Source: Haloferax denitrificans ATCC 35960 | GTDB lineage: Archaea > Halobacteriota > Halobacteria > Halobacteriales > Haloferacaceae | DNA length: 64,000 bases | Assembly (NCBI RefSeq): GCF_000337795.1 | Contig: NZ_AOLP01000008.1 | Span: 1 to 64,000, forward strand | Reading direction: 5' to 3' | In this document: piece after piece, positions 15,526 to 24,212 of the stretch | How the letters are laid out: each line of letters starts with the position of its first letter | Position numbering within the stretch: position 1 is the stretch's first letter | Notes under the pieces: generated by a model | The model's database searches: none | Told to the model about the DNA's origin: nothing | What the model saw: the letters and a program-made list of their open reading frames with translations, nothing else | Program-made: the position numbers and the translations under genes

Positions 15526-18272
15526 GCGGCGACCAATCGGTCGCCGACCGGCTCCGGTCGCTCCCGCTCACCGGGCGTAACAGGCGGTTCGTTCAGTACC
15601 TCATCGTCGGCCTCGTCGGCATCAGTATCAACGAGGGGTTACTGTTCCTCGTGAGCGGTGTCGGCGGCCTCTCGTACGTGATTGGGGGCACGGTCGGTCG
15701 GGTCGTGAGCACGTTCGCCAACTTCGTCATCAACGACCGCTGGACGTGGCGGTCCTACGGGGGCATCGGACACCGGCCGTGGGCGTGGCGGGCGACGAAA
15801 TACGGGATGACGCGGGTCGTCGGTATCGCCATCGGCGTCGTCGCGCTCGTCGCGTTCGTCGAACTCCTCGGACTGCACTACCTCGTGGCCAACGTCGCCG
15901 CTATCGGCGTCGGCGCGCTCTGGGGCTTCACCGCCAGCGACCGGTTCGTCTGGCAGGCGAATCGGGACGGCGCGGTCGTGAGCGACTTCGATTGGCCCGC
16001 GCTACAGGACCGACTGGCGAAAGTCGACAGACCGACGTGGTCCGTCGTGGCCGTCTCGGCCGGGGTGTTCGTCGTGTTCAGCCTCCTCACGGTCCAACTC
16101 TATCGGGGGTACTGGACGACGGGGTCCGACTTCGGCTCGTACGTCCACATGCTCTCGACGACCCTCGACGGACAGGGGTTTCTCATCCACGGGAAGTACC
16201 GCGTGAGTCACCCGGAAGGCTCCTACTGGGGTGCGCACTTCTCGTTGACGCTCCTGTTTTTCCTCCCGCTTTTCGCGGTCGTTCGGTCGCCGATGACGCT
16301 CCTCGTCGCGAAGTCGTTCCTCCTCGCGTCCAGCGTGCTGGTTCTCTGGTTCGTCGCCCGAACGCATATCAAGAGCGACCGTCTCGCCGGGGTGGTCGTC
16401 CTCTCGTACGTGCTCAACCCGTTCCTCTGGTCGGCGTGGTTGTTCGACTTCCAAGAGCAGTCGTTGCTCCCGGTGTTCATCTTCGGCGCGTACTACGCGT
16501 ACGCCCGCCGCCGATACGTCGCGTTCTTGGGCCTGCTCGCGCTCGTGCTCCTCACGAACGAGTTCGTCATATTCATCGTCATCGGCGCGCTCTCCGGCCT
16601 CGCTGTCGCGGCGTACCGCGGCGGCCGACTCGACGACGAGCGCTGGGTGCTCCTCGCCGGCTTCCTGTTCGTCCTGTTCGCGCACGTCCTCTCCGGGGCG
16701 GTCATGGACCGATTCAGCCTCTACGGCGGTATCCCGATGGCGTCCATCGCCGGCCCGCTCAAGCCGTACGTCGGTCCGCGGGTGGGCGTCGGCGAGCTAC
16801 TCGCGCTCGGCGTGAGCGACCCGACGCTCATCGTCAGCGCGTTCGGCGTGAACCTCTCCGACAAGTTGCTCTACTTCGTCGTCTTTCTCGTCCCCGTCGT
16901 CTTCCTCTCGCTGAACGACGAGGTGTCGCTCGGTGCGCTCGCTCCGTACCTCCTGTTTTCGTGGTTCTTCGCGGGGCGGTCGATTTACTACATGTTCGGC
17001 GCGCACTACCCGCTTTACCTCCTGCCGTTTCTCTACATCGGAGCCGTCCGCGTCGCGGGCCGGGGCGCGGTTTCGATACCGTCTCAGGAACTCCTGTTTC
17101 GGTTGTTCGCGACCGTCATCGCCATCAACATCGTCACGGGGGCCGTCGTCGGGTTCGACCTGAACGTCGTCCCGGTGCCGACGCAGAACGAACACACGGA
17201 GACGCTCGAACGGGCCATCGACGGCATTCCCGCCGACGCGTCGTTGCTCACGCAGAACGACATCTACCCCCACATCGCGATGCGACCGAACGCGACCTAC
17301 GTCGTTCGGCCGGACATGTTCCACCAGTACCAACGGGAGTACGGGGCTATCACGCCGGAGTACGTCCTCTACGATACCCGCCTCACCGGCCGGCCGTACG
17401 ACTGGTCGCAGGCCGTCCAAACGGCGTTCGGCGACCGCCTCGGAACCGAGTACGGTCTCTATCAGTACCAAGACGGCATCTACGTCTACAAACGGGGGTA
17501 CAGCGGGCGGGTTGCTCTCATCGACGACGCCTACGAGTTCGACGAGCGGTTCGACGCCGGCGAGTTCGAACTCAGTCAGGAGAACGCGCGGGTCGTCGAC
17601 GACGACATCGTCGGCGAGGGCGGCGGCGAGGGCAACTTCTGGTTCGGTCCCTATATCGAACTCCCGCCGGGGAACTACACCGCGACGTACCGCGTGAACG
17701 TCGAGAGCGCCGGCGACGACCCCGTGTTGCGGCTGAACGTCGGTGCGGGCCACAACAGCCGAGTCGTCGCCGAGCGGACCGTCGGCGCGACCGACGGCTG
17801 GGAGAACGTGACCCTCCCGTTCACGCTCGACCAACCCACCACGGGCGTCGAGTTCCGCGGGGCGGGGGCGGGCGGCAACGGGACGGTTCGGTTCGACGCC
17901 GTCCGCGTCGTGTATCAGTCGGCCGACGCCGACGCCGGCGGCTCGGAGAACGGAACGACCGCCGCGGGGGGCGCGGTCCCCCCCGAACTGTGGATGGAAC
18001 TGAACTCGGTCCCGACCGAGGACGACCCCGCTGTCGGCTCGAACGAAAGCGACACGCCTGCCGACTCGACCGAGCGGGACACCCCTATCGACGCGAACGA
18101 AAGCGACGCCGACACCGACGGTGCCGACCCCGCCGAGACAGGCGGGTTCGGCGTGGCGCGACTGGCGGCGTTTCCGGCGGACCTGACTATCGGTCCGCCG
18201 GTCGCCGCTACCACTCGGCCGTCACGAATCGACGGCGACCACGCACCGTCCGCCGAGGTGACCACCGAATGA
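15522..18272 (+). CDS. GtrA-domain / DUF2079 membrane protein fusion
   Basis: A 916-residue multi-domain membrane protein starting MSGDQSVADRLRSLPL at the ATG at 15522. Residues about 15-145 form a GtrA-like domain with four membrane segments (RFVQYLIVGLVGISINEGLLF, TFANFVINDRWTWRSYG), the family of proposed flippases for undecaprenyl-linked glucose. Residues about 170-610 are a DUF2079-type polytopic domain (GYWTTGSDFGSYVHML, HGKYRVSHPEGSYWGAHFS, LYLLPFLYIGAVR). An extracellular stretch follows with a beta-rich carbohydrate-binding-like section (LPPGNYTATYRVNVESAG), then a Ser/Thr/Asp/Glu-rich tail of about 90 residues. The fusion suggests that flipping and use of a lipid-linked sugar are joined in one polypeptide. 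Neighbours overlap by four bases on both sides. Confidence 0.85.
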   Translation: MSGDQSVADRLRSLPLTGRNRRFVQYLIVGLVGISINEGLLFLVSGVGGLSYVIGGTVGRVVSTFANFVINDRWTWRSYGGIGHRPWAWRATKYGMTRVVGIAIGVVALVAFVELLGLHYLVANVAAIGVGALWGFTASDRFVWQANRDGAVVSDFDWPALQDRLAKVDRPTWSVVAVSAGVFVVFSLLTVQLYRGYWTTGSDFGSYVHMLSTTLDGQGFLIHGKYRVSHPEGSYWGAHFSLTLLFFLPLFAVVRSPMTLLVAKSFLLASSVLVLWFVARTHIKSDRLAGVVVLSYVLNPFLWSAWLFDFQEQSLLPVFIFGAYYAYARRRYVAFLGLLALVLLTNEFVIFIVIGALSGLAVAAYRGGRLDDERWVLLAGFLFVLFAHVLSGAVMDRFSLYGGIPMASIAGPLKPYVGPRVGVGELLALGVSDPTLIVSAFGVNLSDKLLYFVVFLVPVVFLSLNDEVSLGALAPYLLFSWFFAGRSIYYMFGAHYPLYLLPFLYIGAVRVAGRGAVSIPSQELLFRLFATVIAINIVTGAVVGFDLNVVPVPTQNEHTETLERAIDGIPADASLLTQNDIYPHIAMRPNATYVVRPDMFHQYQREYGAITPEYVLYDTRLTGRPYDWSQAVQTAFGDRLGTEYGLYQYQDGIYVYKRGYSGRVALIDDAYEFDERFDAGEFELSQENARVVDDDIVGEGGGEGNFWFGPYIELPPGNYTATYRVNVESAGDDPVLRLNVGAGHNSRVVAERTVGATDGWENVTLPFTLDQPTTGVEFRGAGAGGNGTVRFDAVRVVYQSADADAGGSENGTTAAGGAVPPELWMELNSVPTEDDPAVGSNESDTPADSTERDTPIDANESDADTDGADPAETGGFGVARLAAFPADLTIGPPVAATTRPSRIDGDHAPSAEVTTE

Positions 18273-19621
18273 AAACGCTCCTCATCACCGTCGACGCGTG
18301 GCGCGCCAGCCACGCGTCGTTCATGCCGAACAGCACAGCGTCACGAACGCCGGCGTTGGAATCGCTCGCCGAACGCGGCGCGGTCTTCACGCAGGCCGTC
18401 AGTCACGGCCCGGCGACGCCGTACGCGTTTCCGGCGCTGTTGACATCGACGTATCCGCTCGATTTCGGGGGGTACGAACGGATTCGGGAGGACCGGACGC
18501 TCCTGAGCGAACGGCTCGCCGACGCCGGATACTCCTGTACGGGGATTCACGCGAACCCGTGGCTCGGCGAGAGATACGGCTACGCGCGCGGCTACGAGAC
18601 CTACCGCGATGTCGGGGCGTTCAGCTCCCCGACGCTCGATAGCGCCCGGGAGTTCCTTATCGACCGATTCGGCCTCGACCACCCGGTGTACCGGGCGGCA
18701 CAGTACCTGTTCCGGTTCGGCAGTGCCCCGCTGTATCGCCTTCGCGGCGGGGCCGACGAGGTGTCGCTGGCCCGGCGGGCGCTCACCGATGCGCCGGCGG
18801 ACAGTTTCGTCTGGGTCCATCTCCTCGACCCGCACGCTCCCTACGCGCCGCCGAAGCGACACCGCGAGGCCGTCGGCGTCCGGTTGGGTCGGTCGTCGGC
18901 GACCCAGTTGACGACGCGGGCGCAACACAGCCCGGACGGCCTCAGCGAACGCGAACGCGAGTCGGTACACAGACTCTACGACGCCTCGGTCCGGCACGCG
19001 GACGAGCGCGTCGGAGCGATTCTCTCGGCGGTCGGCGACGACGCGCTCGTCGTCGTCACGGCCGACCACGGCGAGGCGCTCTTCGAGCACGGACAGGTCG
19101 GTCACGAACCCGCGCTGTACGACGAGTTGGTTCACGTCCCGCTTTTGGTTCGGCCGCCCGCGAGCGAACTCGCCGGCCCGCTCGTCGTCGACACGCAGGT
19201 CAGGCACGTCGACATCGCGCCAACCGTCCTCGATTACGCCGGCGTCGACGCCCCGCCGTCGTTCAGGGGGCAGTCGCTCCGACCCGCAATCGAGGGGAGA
19301 GCGATTCCGGAACTGCCGGCCGTGACGGAAGTCGCGTCGACCCGGCAGACGCCGGGTCGCATCGACGAGTCCGCGTTACAGATCGGCGTCAGACTGCCCA
19401 CGCACAAACTCGTTTCGCGGGGAGACGAGCTGTACGGGTTCGACCTGCGGACCGACCCGGGTGAACTCGCCCCGGTTCCGAACCCCGAGGGTGCCGACTG
19501 GCGGCCGCTATACCGTCAGCTACGGGAGCGCCGCGACGCCATCGACTTCACCGGGGCGGTCGCCGCCGAGCGCGACGCGACCGTCGAGGAGCGACTCCGC
19601 GAACTCGGCTATCTCGATTAG
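18269..19621 (+). CDS. Sulfatase-fold (alkaline phosphatase superfamily) enzyme
   Basis: A 450-residue enzyme starting MKTLLITVDAWRASHASF. Metal-site motifs of the superfamily are present: TVDAWR near the N-terminus, LLDPHAPYAPP, TADHGEALFEHGQVGHEP and DIAPTVLDYAG. At the place of the sulfatase nucleophile motif (C/S-x-P-x-R) the sequence reads HGPATPYAFPALLTST, with no cysteine, so it is probably not a formylglycine sulfatase but a phosphotransferase or hydrolase using Thr or another residue. No signal peptide or membrane anchor is visible, hence probably cytoplasmic. It is the last gene of the glycan operon (ATGA overlap at 18269) and may add or remove sulfate, phosphate or phosphoglycerol on the glycan. 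Confidence 0.87.
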   Translation: MKTLLITVDAWRASHASFMPNSTASRTPALESLAERGAVFTQAVSHGPATPYAFPALLTSTYPLDFGGYERIREDRTLLSERLADAGYSCTGIHANPWLGERYGYARGYETYRDVGAFSSPTLDSAREFLIDRFGLDHPVYRAAQYLFRFGSAPLYRLRGGADEVSLARRALTDAPADSFVWVHLLDPHAPYAPPKRHREAVGVRLGRSSATQLTTRAQHSPDGLSERERESVHRLYDASVRHADERVGAILSAVGDDALVVVTADHGEALFEHGQVGHEPALYDELVHVPLLVRPPASELAGPLVVDTQVRHVDIAPTVLDYAGVDAPPSFRGQSLRPAIEGRAIPELPAVTEVASTRQTPGRIDESALQIGVRLPTHKLVSRGDELYGFDLRTDPGELAPVPNPEGADWRPLYRQLRERRDAIDFTGAVAAERDATVEERLRELGYLD

Positions 19622-20043
19622 GCCGCTGTGTGTCCTCGGCGTCGCCCGGCGAGCGCGTGGCGCGGTCCACGTTCGCCGACCCTATCCCGTGCGAATTCAC
19701 CGTCTCCATATCGTGCGAAAACGACGGTCACTCGTGGACTACACGAAATGTGGCATTTAGCCACCACTGAGAGTATTAACATTAAATTTATGCTGTGAAT
19801 ATGAGTTGCATCACGAGCACTCAGTTGTTGGATTGATGCTAAGGAATAATGTCGGATACGAATCTCGAACGTCGAAATTTTATAAAACACTAGTCGGAAC
19901 GTCAGGAGTAAAGACAGTATTATTGGCAGTTTGTGAAGGTGAGAGCGGTTCTACTCAAACGACCGTGGACAGCGATCCAACGGAGAGACAGAAGCGCTGT
20001 CCGCTGTCCGAGGCTTTTTCTCGCCGTGTAGTGCATAGCCGTC
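19622..20043 (+). promoter_or_regulatory. Intergenic region before the second phosphatase
   Basis: About 420 bases with no gene seen. The middle is AT-rich (TTAACATTAAATTTATG at about 19776-19792, and AAATTTTATAAAACAC at about 19877-19892), which could provide a promoter about 150 bases before the next gene. A second AT-rich run, AGACAGTATTATTGG, lies at 19912-19926. No inverted repeat stands out. Confidence 0.35.
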
Positions 20044-20847
20044 ATGGACGCAGACCCCCGCGAAGCAGTCGCAGTCGCCGCCGCGGAAGAGGGAGCCGAG
20101 CACGCGTCGGCGCGGTTCCGGACCCAACTGGACATCGAACAGAAAAGCGACGCAATCGACCTCGTGACCGAGGTCGACCGCGAGACACAACGGCGCGTCA
20201 TCGCGGCGATTCGAGAGCGGTTCCCCGACGACGCGGTCGTCGGCGAGGAGGACGACGAGCTGAAGACCGTCCCCGAGTCGGGCTACGCGTGGATTATCGA
20301 CCCCATCGACGGGACGCAGAACTACACGCGGGGGGCCCGCGAGTGGGTGACGAGCGTCGCCGTCGTCGAAGACCAGACGCCGATTGCGGCGGTGAACGTC
20401 TCCCCCGAGACGGGCGACACGTACGTCGCCACGGAGGCGCGAGTCGAGCGGAACGGACGGCCCATCTCGGTCAACGACGAACCGAACACCAGCGCGTTTC
20501 TCGTCTCCTCGACGCTCCGGTACCGGGAGGGCGACAGACCGGGAATCGAACGGCTCGCGGGAGACATCTTCGGCAGGTTCGGCGAGATGCGAAAGCTCGG
20601 GACGACGCAACTGACGCTCTCGCGGCTCGCCGACGGGTCGATAGACGCCGTCGTCGGACTCGACGAGCACCCGAACGCGTGGGACACCGTCGCCGGAGCC
20701 TACCTCGTCGAGCGCGCGGGCGGAACGGTGACCGATATTCACGGAAACGAGTGGGGGCCGGGACAGCCCGGCCTCGTCGCGTCCAACGGGCGCGCACACG
20801 ACGAGGTGCTCGACGCGGCGCAGGCGGCGTTCGAGGCGACGCGATAG
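20044..20847 (+). CDS. Inositol monophosphatase-family phosphatase (copy 2)
   Basis: A 267-residue IMPase-superfamily enzyme: metal motif GEEDDE, signature WIIDPIDGTQNYTRG and C-terminal NAWDTVAGAYLVERAGG. The start ATG at 20044 gives MDADPREAVAVAAAEEG, aligning with the first copy (661-1482), from which it differs mainly at the N-terminus and in surface loops. It stands alone on the plus strand, between the glycan operon and the second IclR regulator; AT-rich DNA lies on both sides. Sugar phosphates or inositol phosphate are possible substrates. Its closeness to the IclR gene mirrors the phosphatase/IclR pairing at 1-8 kb. Confidence 0.87.
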   Translation: MDADPREAVAVAAAEEGAEHASARFRTQLDIEQKSDAIDLVTEVDRETQRRVIAAIRERFPDDAVVGEEDDELKTVPESGYAWIIDPIDGTQNYTRGAREWVTSVAVVEDQTPIAAVNVSPETGDTYVATEARVERNGRPISVNDEPNTSAFLVSSTLRYREGDRPGIERLAGDIFGRFGEMRKLGTTQLTLSRLADGSIDAVVGLDEHPNAWDTVAGAYLVERAGGTVTDIHGNEWGPGQPGLVASNGRAHDEVLDAAQAAFEATR

Positions 20848-21535
20848 CGGCGTCGCCGGCCCGGTGTCTGCCGAGACGACTTGCAGTGGCGTGACTGTGA
20901 CTGTGACCCTCAAAATTACACAGTTATGCCTGTAATGAGAAGGCGCGTGCGACACCGACGACAGCGAGACCACAGCGACGGGCGGACGGCGACAGCGGGA
21001 AACAGTCAGCGACACGAACATATGTCAGTTTGAAGATGTATAGGGCGTTGGGGCCGCACGGCGGACCGACGACAAACGGGTATCACGACTCCGGCACGCC
21101 ATCGGGCGGTACGGCGAGCGAATCGGTCGCTTCCCCCGCTCCGACGAGCCTATTTAAACGTTCGCGCCTCCGAAAATCGAGTCGAAAGCGGACGTTTCAG
21201 ACCCTCGTTCGCCCGTGAGACCGAACCTCACGCGCCTCGGAGAGAGTCGGCGTTCCTCGCTTCCGAATACGTATAAAGAGATGCGGCGTTCACCCCGCCG
21301 AAGAACGGATAATTCCAACGAGGGGGCTCCGTAACCAGCTTAGAGAGCCATGTTAACTATTGCCAAATTCGAGTGTTTAACATAAAGGTTCGACTCTGCG
21401 GAACGGTTGGAACGCCCGTTCGTCGGGTGGTCGCTTCCAGTCGAGCGACCGGCGTCGCAGTTGCGGTCGCCGGCCGGCACGGCCGCACCAACAAACGGAG
21501 GTACATCTTTAACCTCGGACCGTGGATTCCTCTCC
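20848..21535 (+). promoter_or_regulatory. Long intergenic region with two inverted repeats before IclR gene 2
   Basis: About 690 bases with no recognised gene. An AATTACA-N10-TGTAAT repeat at 20914-20936 resembles the one at 8116-8139. Further on, TGTTAA (21351-21356) and TTAACA (21377-21382) form a 32-base inverted repeat 154 bases before the regulator start, a plausible IclR autoregulatory site. Stretches at 21140-21280 (TATTTAAACG, GTATAAAGAG) are TATA-like. A few short open frames here lack coding bias. Confidence 0.45.
20914..20936. promoter_or_regulatory. Inverted repeat AATTACA-N10-TGTAAT
   Basis: Arms of six to seven bases are separated by exactly 10 bases, as in the element at 8116-8139; the spacer sequences differ but both contain TTAT. 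This could be an operator for a dimeric regulator or a weak hairpin downstream of the phosphatase stop (67 bases away). Confidence 0.4.
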
Positions 21536-22333
21536 ATGAATAGACACGACCCGTCCGGCGTGCTCAAGACGACCGCCGCCTCGTTGGCGCTCGTCGACCA
21601 CATCCTCGAACTGGAGGGGGCGACGATGAGCGAGCTGGTCGAGGCGACGGACCTCGCGAAGAGCACGGTCCACGCCCACCTCAAGACGCTCGCGGAGTAC
21701 GGCTACGTCGTGAACGTCGACAACGAGTACCAGCTGGGAGCGAAGTTCTGTCACCTCGGCGACTACGTCAGAACGCGAAAGGACTACTACCGCGTCGCAC
21801 AGGAGACCGTCTCGTGGCTCGACAGCGAGTCCTCGATGGACGCGGACTTCGCGGTCGAAGAACACGGTCGCATCGTCTCGCTGTACGGCGACCTCGAGTT
21901 CGCGAACTCGCCGCGCTTCCTCATCGACGGCAGTCCGTTCCACGTCCACACGACGTGTTCCGGCAAGGCGATTATCGCCGAGTACCCGGAGACGCGAGTG
22001 CGGGACATCATCGACCGCTGGGGACTGCCGGCGGCGACGGACGACTCCATCACGACCGAAGAGGAGCTGTTCGCGGAGTTAGCGACCGTCCGCGAGCGGG
22101 GCTACGCCGAGAACAGCGGCGAGGCGGTCGAGGGGTTTTGGGCCATCGGGAAGGCCGTGAAGTCGCCGCGCGGCGAGGTGTACGGGTCGCTGAACCTGAG
22201 CGGTCCGGCGTACGTCGTCGACGAGGAGACGCGGGCGACGCAGGTCGAACTGCTCGAACGCGCCGCCGAGCGGTTCGAACAGGGCGTCGCGGAACTGTAT
22301 CAGACCCAAGCGAGCGAAACGAGCGAAGAGTGA
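21536..22333 (+). CDS. IclR-family transcriptional regulator (copy 2)
   Basis: A 265-residue regulator starting MNRHDPSGVLKTTAASLALVD at the ATG at 21536. The frame stays open upstream to 21407, but the upstream codons are not protein-like. A winged helix spans about residues 10-75 (LAKSTVHAHLKTLAEYGYVVN); the IclR effector domain follows with DGSPFHVHTTCSGKAIIAEYP and IGKAVKSPRGEVYGSLNLSGP. It faces the oxidoreductase gene across a 53-base convergent gap and is the only DNA-binding protein next to the 22-40 kb catabolic genes, so it is the best candidate for their regulator. In bacteria ectoine degradation is controlled by MocR/GabR- or AsnC-type proteins, so an IclR here would be a regulatory swap. 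Confidence 0.9.
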   Translation: MNRHDPSGVLKTTAASLALVDHILELEGATMSELVEATDLAKSTVHAHLKTLAEYGYVVNVDNEYQLGAKFCHLGDYVRTRKDYYRVAQETVSWLDSESSMDADFAVEEHGRIVSLYGDLEFANSPRFLIDGSPFHVHTTCSGKAIIAEYPETRVRDIIDRWGLPAATDDSITTEEELFAELATVRERGYAENSGEAVEGFWAIGKAVKSPRGEVYGSLNLSGPAYVVDEETRATQVELLERAAERFEQGVAELYQTQASETSEE

Positions 22334-22386
22334 GAATCGGGGATGAGACGTGAGAAATGAAAAGCGAGGAACGGTCGTCAGACGCG

Positions 22387-24054
22387 TTACGCCGGGACGT
22401 TTCCGGACGGGACGACCCCGTCGTCGGTCCAGCCGCGACGCTCGTAGTAGGCTTCGAGCGCCGCCTCGAACCCGTCTAACTCGTCGGCGTACGGGAGCGT
22501 GTCGTCGCCGCGGTCGAAGCCGCGCTGGTTGTTGAAGTGCCGTTCGAGCGTGACGATGCGGTCGCCGACGGCCAGCAGGTCCTCGAAGTCGGCACCGAAC
22601 AGCATCTCGTAGCGCTCGGGGGTCATGAAGTCCCGCGAGAACTTACAGACGATGCCGCTGTCGTTGAGCGCCATCTGGTTTTCCTTCTCGATGAGGCGCT
22701 TGGGCTTGCCCTCGAAGCCCTCCGGCGGGTAGGCGTCGTCCTTGCCGACGAGCGGGTACTCCTGCGAGTAGAACACCGCGTACATGTGGTCCGCGCCGCG
22801 GTTGGCGACGGCGTACGACAGGCCCTGCCCGTGGAGGACGCGGCCCTCGTGGGCGGCGAAGTCCATCCCCTTGACCGTCCAGTTCTCCACGCCGAGGTCG
22901 TCGTGGACGCGGGCGATGCCCTCGGCGAGGTCGTCGCCGACGCCCTCCCGGAGGGCGATTTTCTCCACGAGGTCGTGGATGAGGTCGGTGTTGCCGAACT
23001 CGTCTTCGCTGGCGAGGTAGGCCGCGACGGTGTTGCCGGCCGAGATGGCGTCGAGGCCGTAGCGGTCGCACAGCTCGTTCGACTTCATCACCTCGACGAT
23101 GTCGTCGACGCCGGAGTTCGACCCGAACGCCATGGTGACCTCGAACTCGGGTCCCTCTGTCTCGACGCCCGCCTCCTCGTCTCTCGTGGGGAGTTTGCAC
23201 GCGAACGCGCAAGCCGAACAGGTGCCCTTCTTGTACTTCTTTTTCTCGATGGCGTCGCCGTTGATGCCCTCCGCGCCCTCGAAGTGGCGCTCGGAGAAGT
23301 AGTACGACGGGAGGCCGTCCATCTCGTTTGCGAGGTCGAGGACGGCGACCGTCCCCTGTCGCTTCATGATGTGGTCGTCGGTGGCGGCCTCGCGGTGAAT
23401 CTCCATCTGCGACGCCGGAATCTCGATGTCGGGCGCGGAGTCGCCGCCGAAGGTGAGCGCCTTCACGTTCTTCGACCCGAGGACCGCGCCGAGGCCGCCG
23501 CGGCCGAACGCGCGCTCCTCGCTCGTCATGATGGAGGCGAAACGCACGAGGTTCTCGCCGGCGGGGCCGACGACCATCGTCCGGTCGGCCTCGATGCCGT
23601 GTTCGTCGTCGAGGTACGCGACCGTCTCGGGGACCGTCGCGCCGGCGAGGTCCGGGACGGCCTCGAACTCGACGCCCTCGTCGGTGACGTGGAGGACGAC
23701 CAACTCGTCGCTCGCGCCCGCGAGTTCGACCGCCGAGTAGCCCGCGTCCGCGAAGTTCCGCGAGACGAACCCGCCGGCGTTCGACGAGCAGAGACCGCCG
23801 GTCAAAGGCGAGACGCTGGTGCAGTTCGTCCGGCCGGTGAAGCTCATGTTCGACGCCTGCATCGGACCGGTGCTGAAGTAGACCCGGTTTTCCGGGCTAA
23901 ACGGGTCCACGTCGAAGGGAACGCGGTCGTGGGCGAGTCGGGTGGCGACCCCGCGCCCGCCGACGTAGGATTCGAGAATCCCGTCGATGTCTTCCGTCCG
24001 ACTCGTCTCGTCTCCCAAGTCGACCGTGAGAAGCGGACCTTTCGAGTGTAACAT
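22387..24054 (-). CDS. Aldehyde:ferredoxin oxidoreductase family protein (tungstopterin)
   Basis: A 555-residue AOR-family enzyme: oxidation of an aldehyde to its acid with ferredoxin as acceptor, using a tungsten bis-pterin and one [4Fe-4S] cluster. The N-terminal domain is visible (LTVDLGDETSR, YVGGRGVATRLAHD, FSTGPMQASNMSFTGRTNC, FGRGGLGAVLGSKNVKAL). The cluster motif GTCSACAFAC gives C279, C282 and C286, with a fourth cysteine in SGIVCKFSRDF near residue 470. It is slightly shorter than the roughly 600 residues of classical AORs. It is divergent from the class-III aminotransferase across a 158-base promoter region; removing the aldehyde produced by that transaminase is a reasonable role. 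Confidence 0.9.
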   Translation of the reverse strand: MLHSKGPLLTVDLGDETSRTEDIDGILESYVGGRGVATRLAHDRVPFDVDPFSPENRVYFSTGPMQASNMSFTGRTNCTSVSPLTGGLCSSNAGGFVSRNFADAGYSAVELAGASDELVVLHVTDEGVEFEAVPDLAGATVPETVAYLDDEHGIEADRTMVVGPAGENLVRFASIMTSEERAFGRGGLGAVLGSKNVKALTFGGDSAPDIEIPASQMEIHREAATDDHIMKRQGTVAVLDLANEMDGLPSYYFSERHFEGAEGINGDAIEKKKYKKGTCSACAFACKLPTRDEEAGVETEGPEFEVTMAFGSNSGVDDIVEVMKSNELCDRYGLDAISAGNTVAAYLASEDEFGNTDLIHDLVEKIALREGVGDDLAEGIARVHDDLGVENWTVKGMDFAAHEGRVLHGQGLSYAVANRGADHMYAVFYSQEYPLVGKDDAYPPEGFEGKPKRLIEKENQMALNDSGIVCKFSRDFMTPERYEMLFGADFEDLLAVGDRIVTLERHFNNQRGFDRGDDTLPYADELDGFEAALEAYYERRGWTDDGVVPSGNVPA

Positions 24055-24212
24055 TGGAAAAAGAAGGAGTTGCCTCGCACAAATCCATTGTGGTTACTGT
24101 TGCGTCGCTAACCAAATCACCACGGGAGGTCGGTTCCGAAACCGGATACTGTGTACGTTATCAATAGGAATCGTGGACAAATTATTTATGACTGTTCTGC
24201 ATGGGTTGAGGC
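24055..24212. promoter_or_regulatory. Divergent promoter between oxidoreductase and aminotransferase genes
   Basis: A TATA-like AAATTATTTATG at about 24179-24190 lies 25-35 bases before the aminotransferase start, a good archaeal spacing for a leaderless or short-leader message. For the minus-strand oxidoreductase no clean TATA is seen; AAATC at 24073-24120 is the only AT-rich part. The imperfect repeat CACAAATCCATTGTG at 24078-24092 is a possible operator. Confidence 0.45.

Noticed and set aside
15746-18270. Long plus-strand frame inside the GtrA-DUF2079 gene
   Set aside because: Its translation is an Arg-rich shadow of the membrane protein; only its end, which is the true sulfatase frame, is real.
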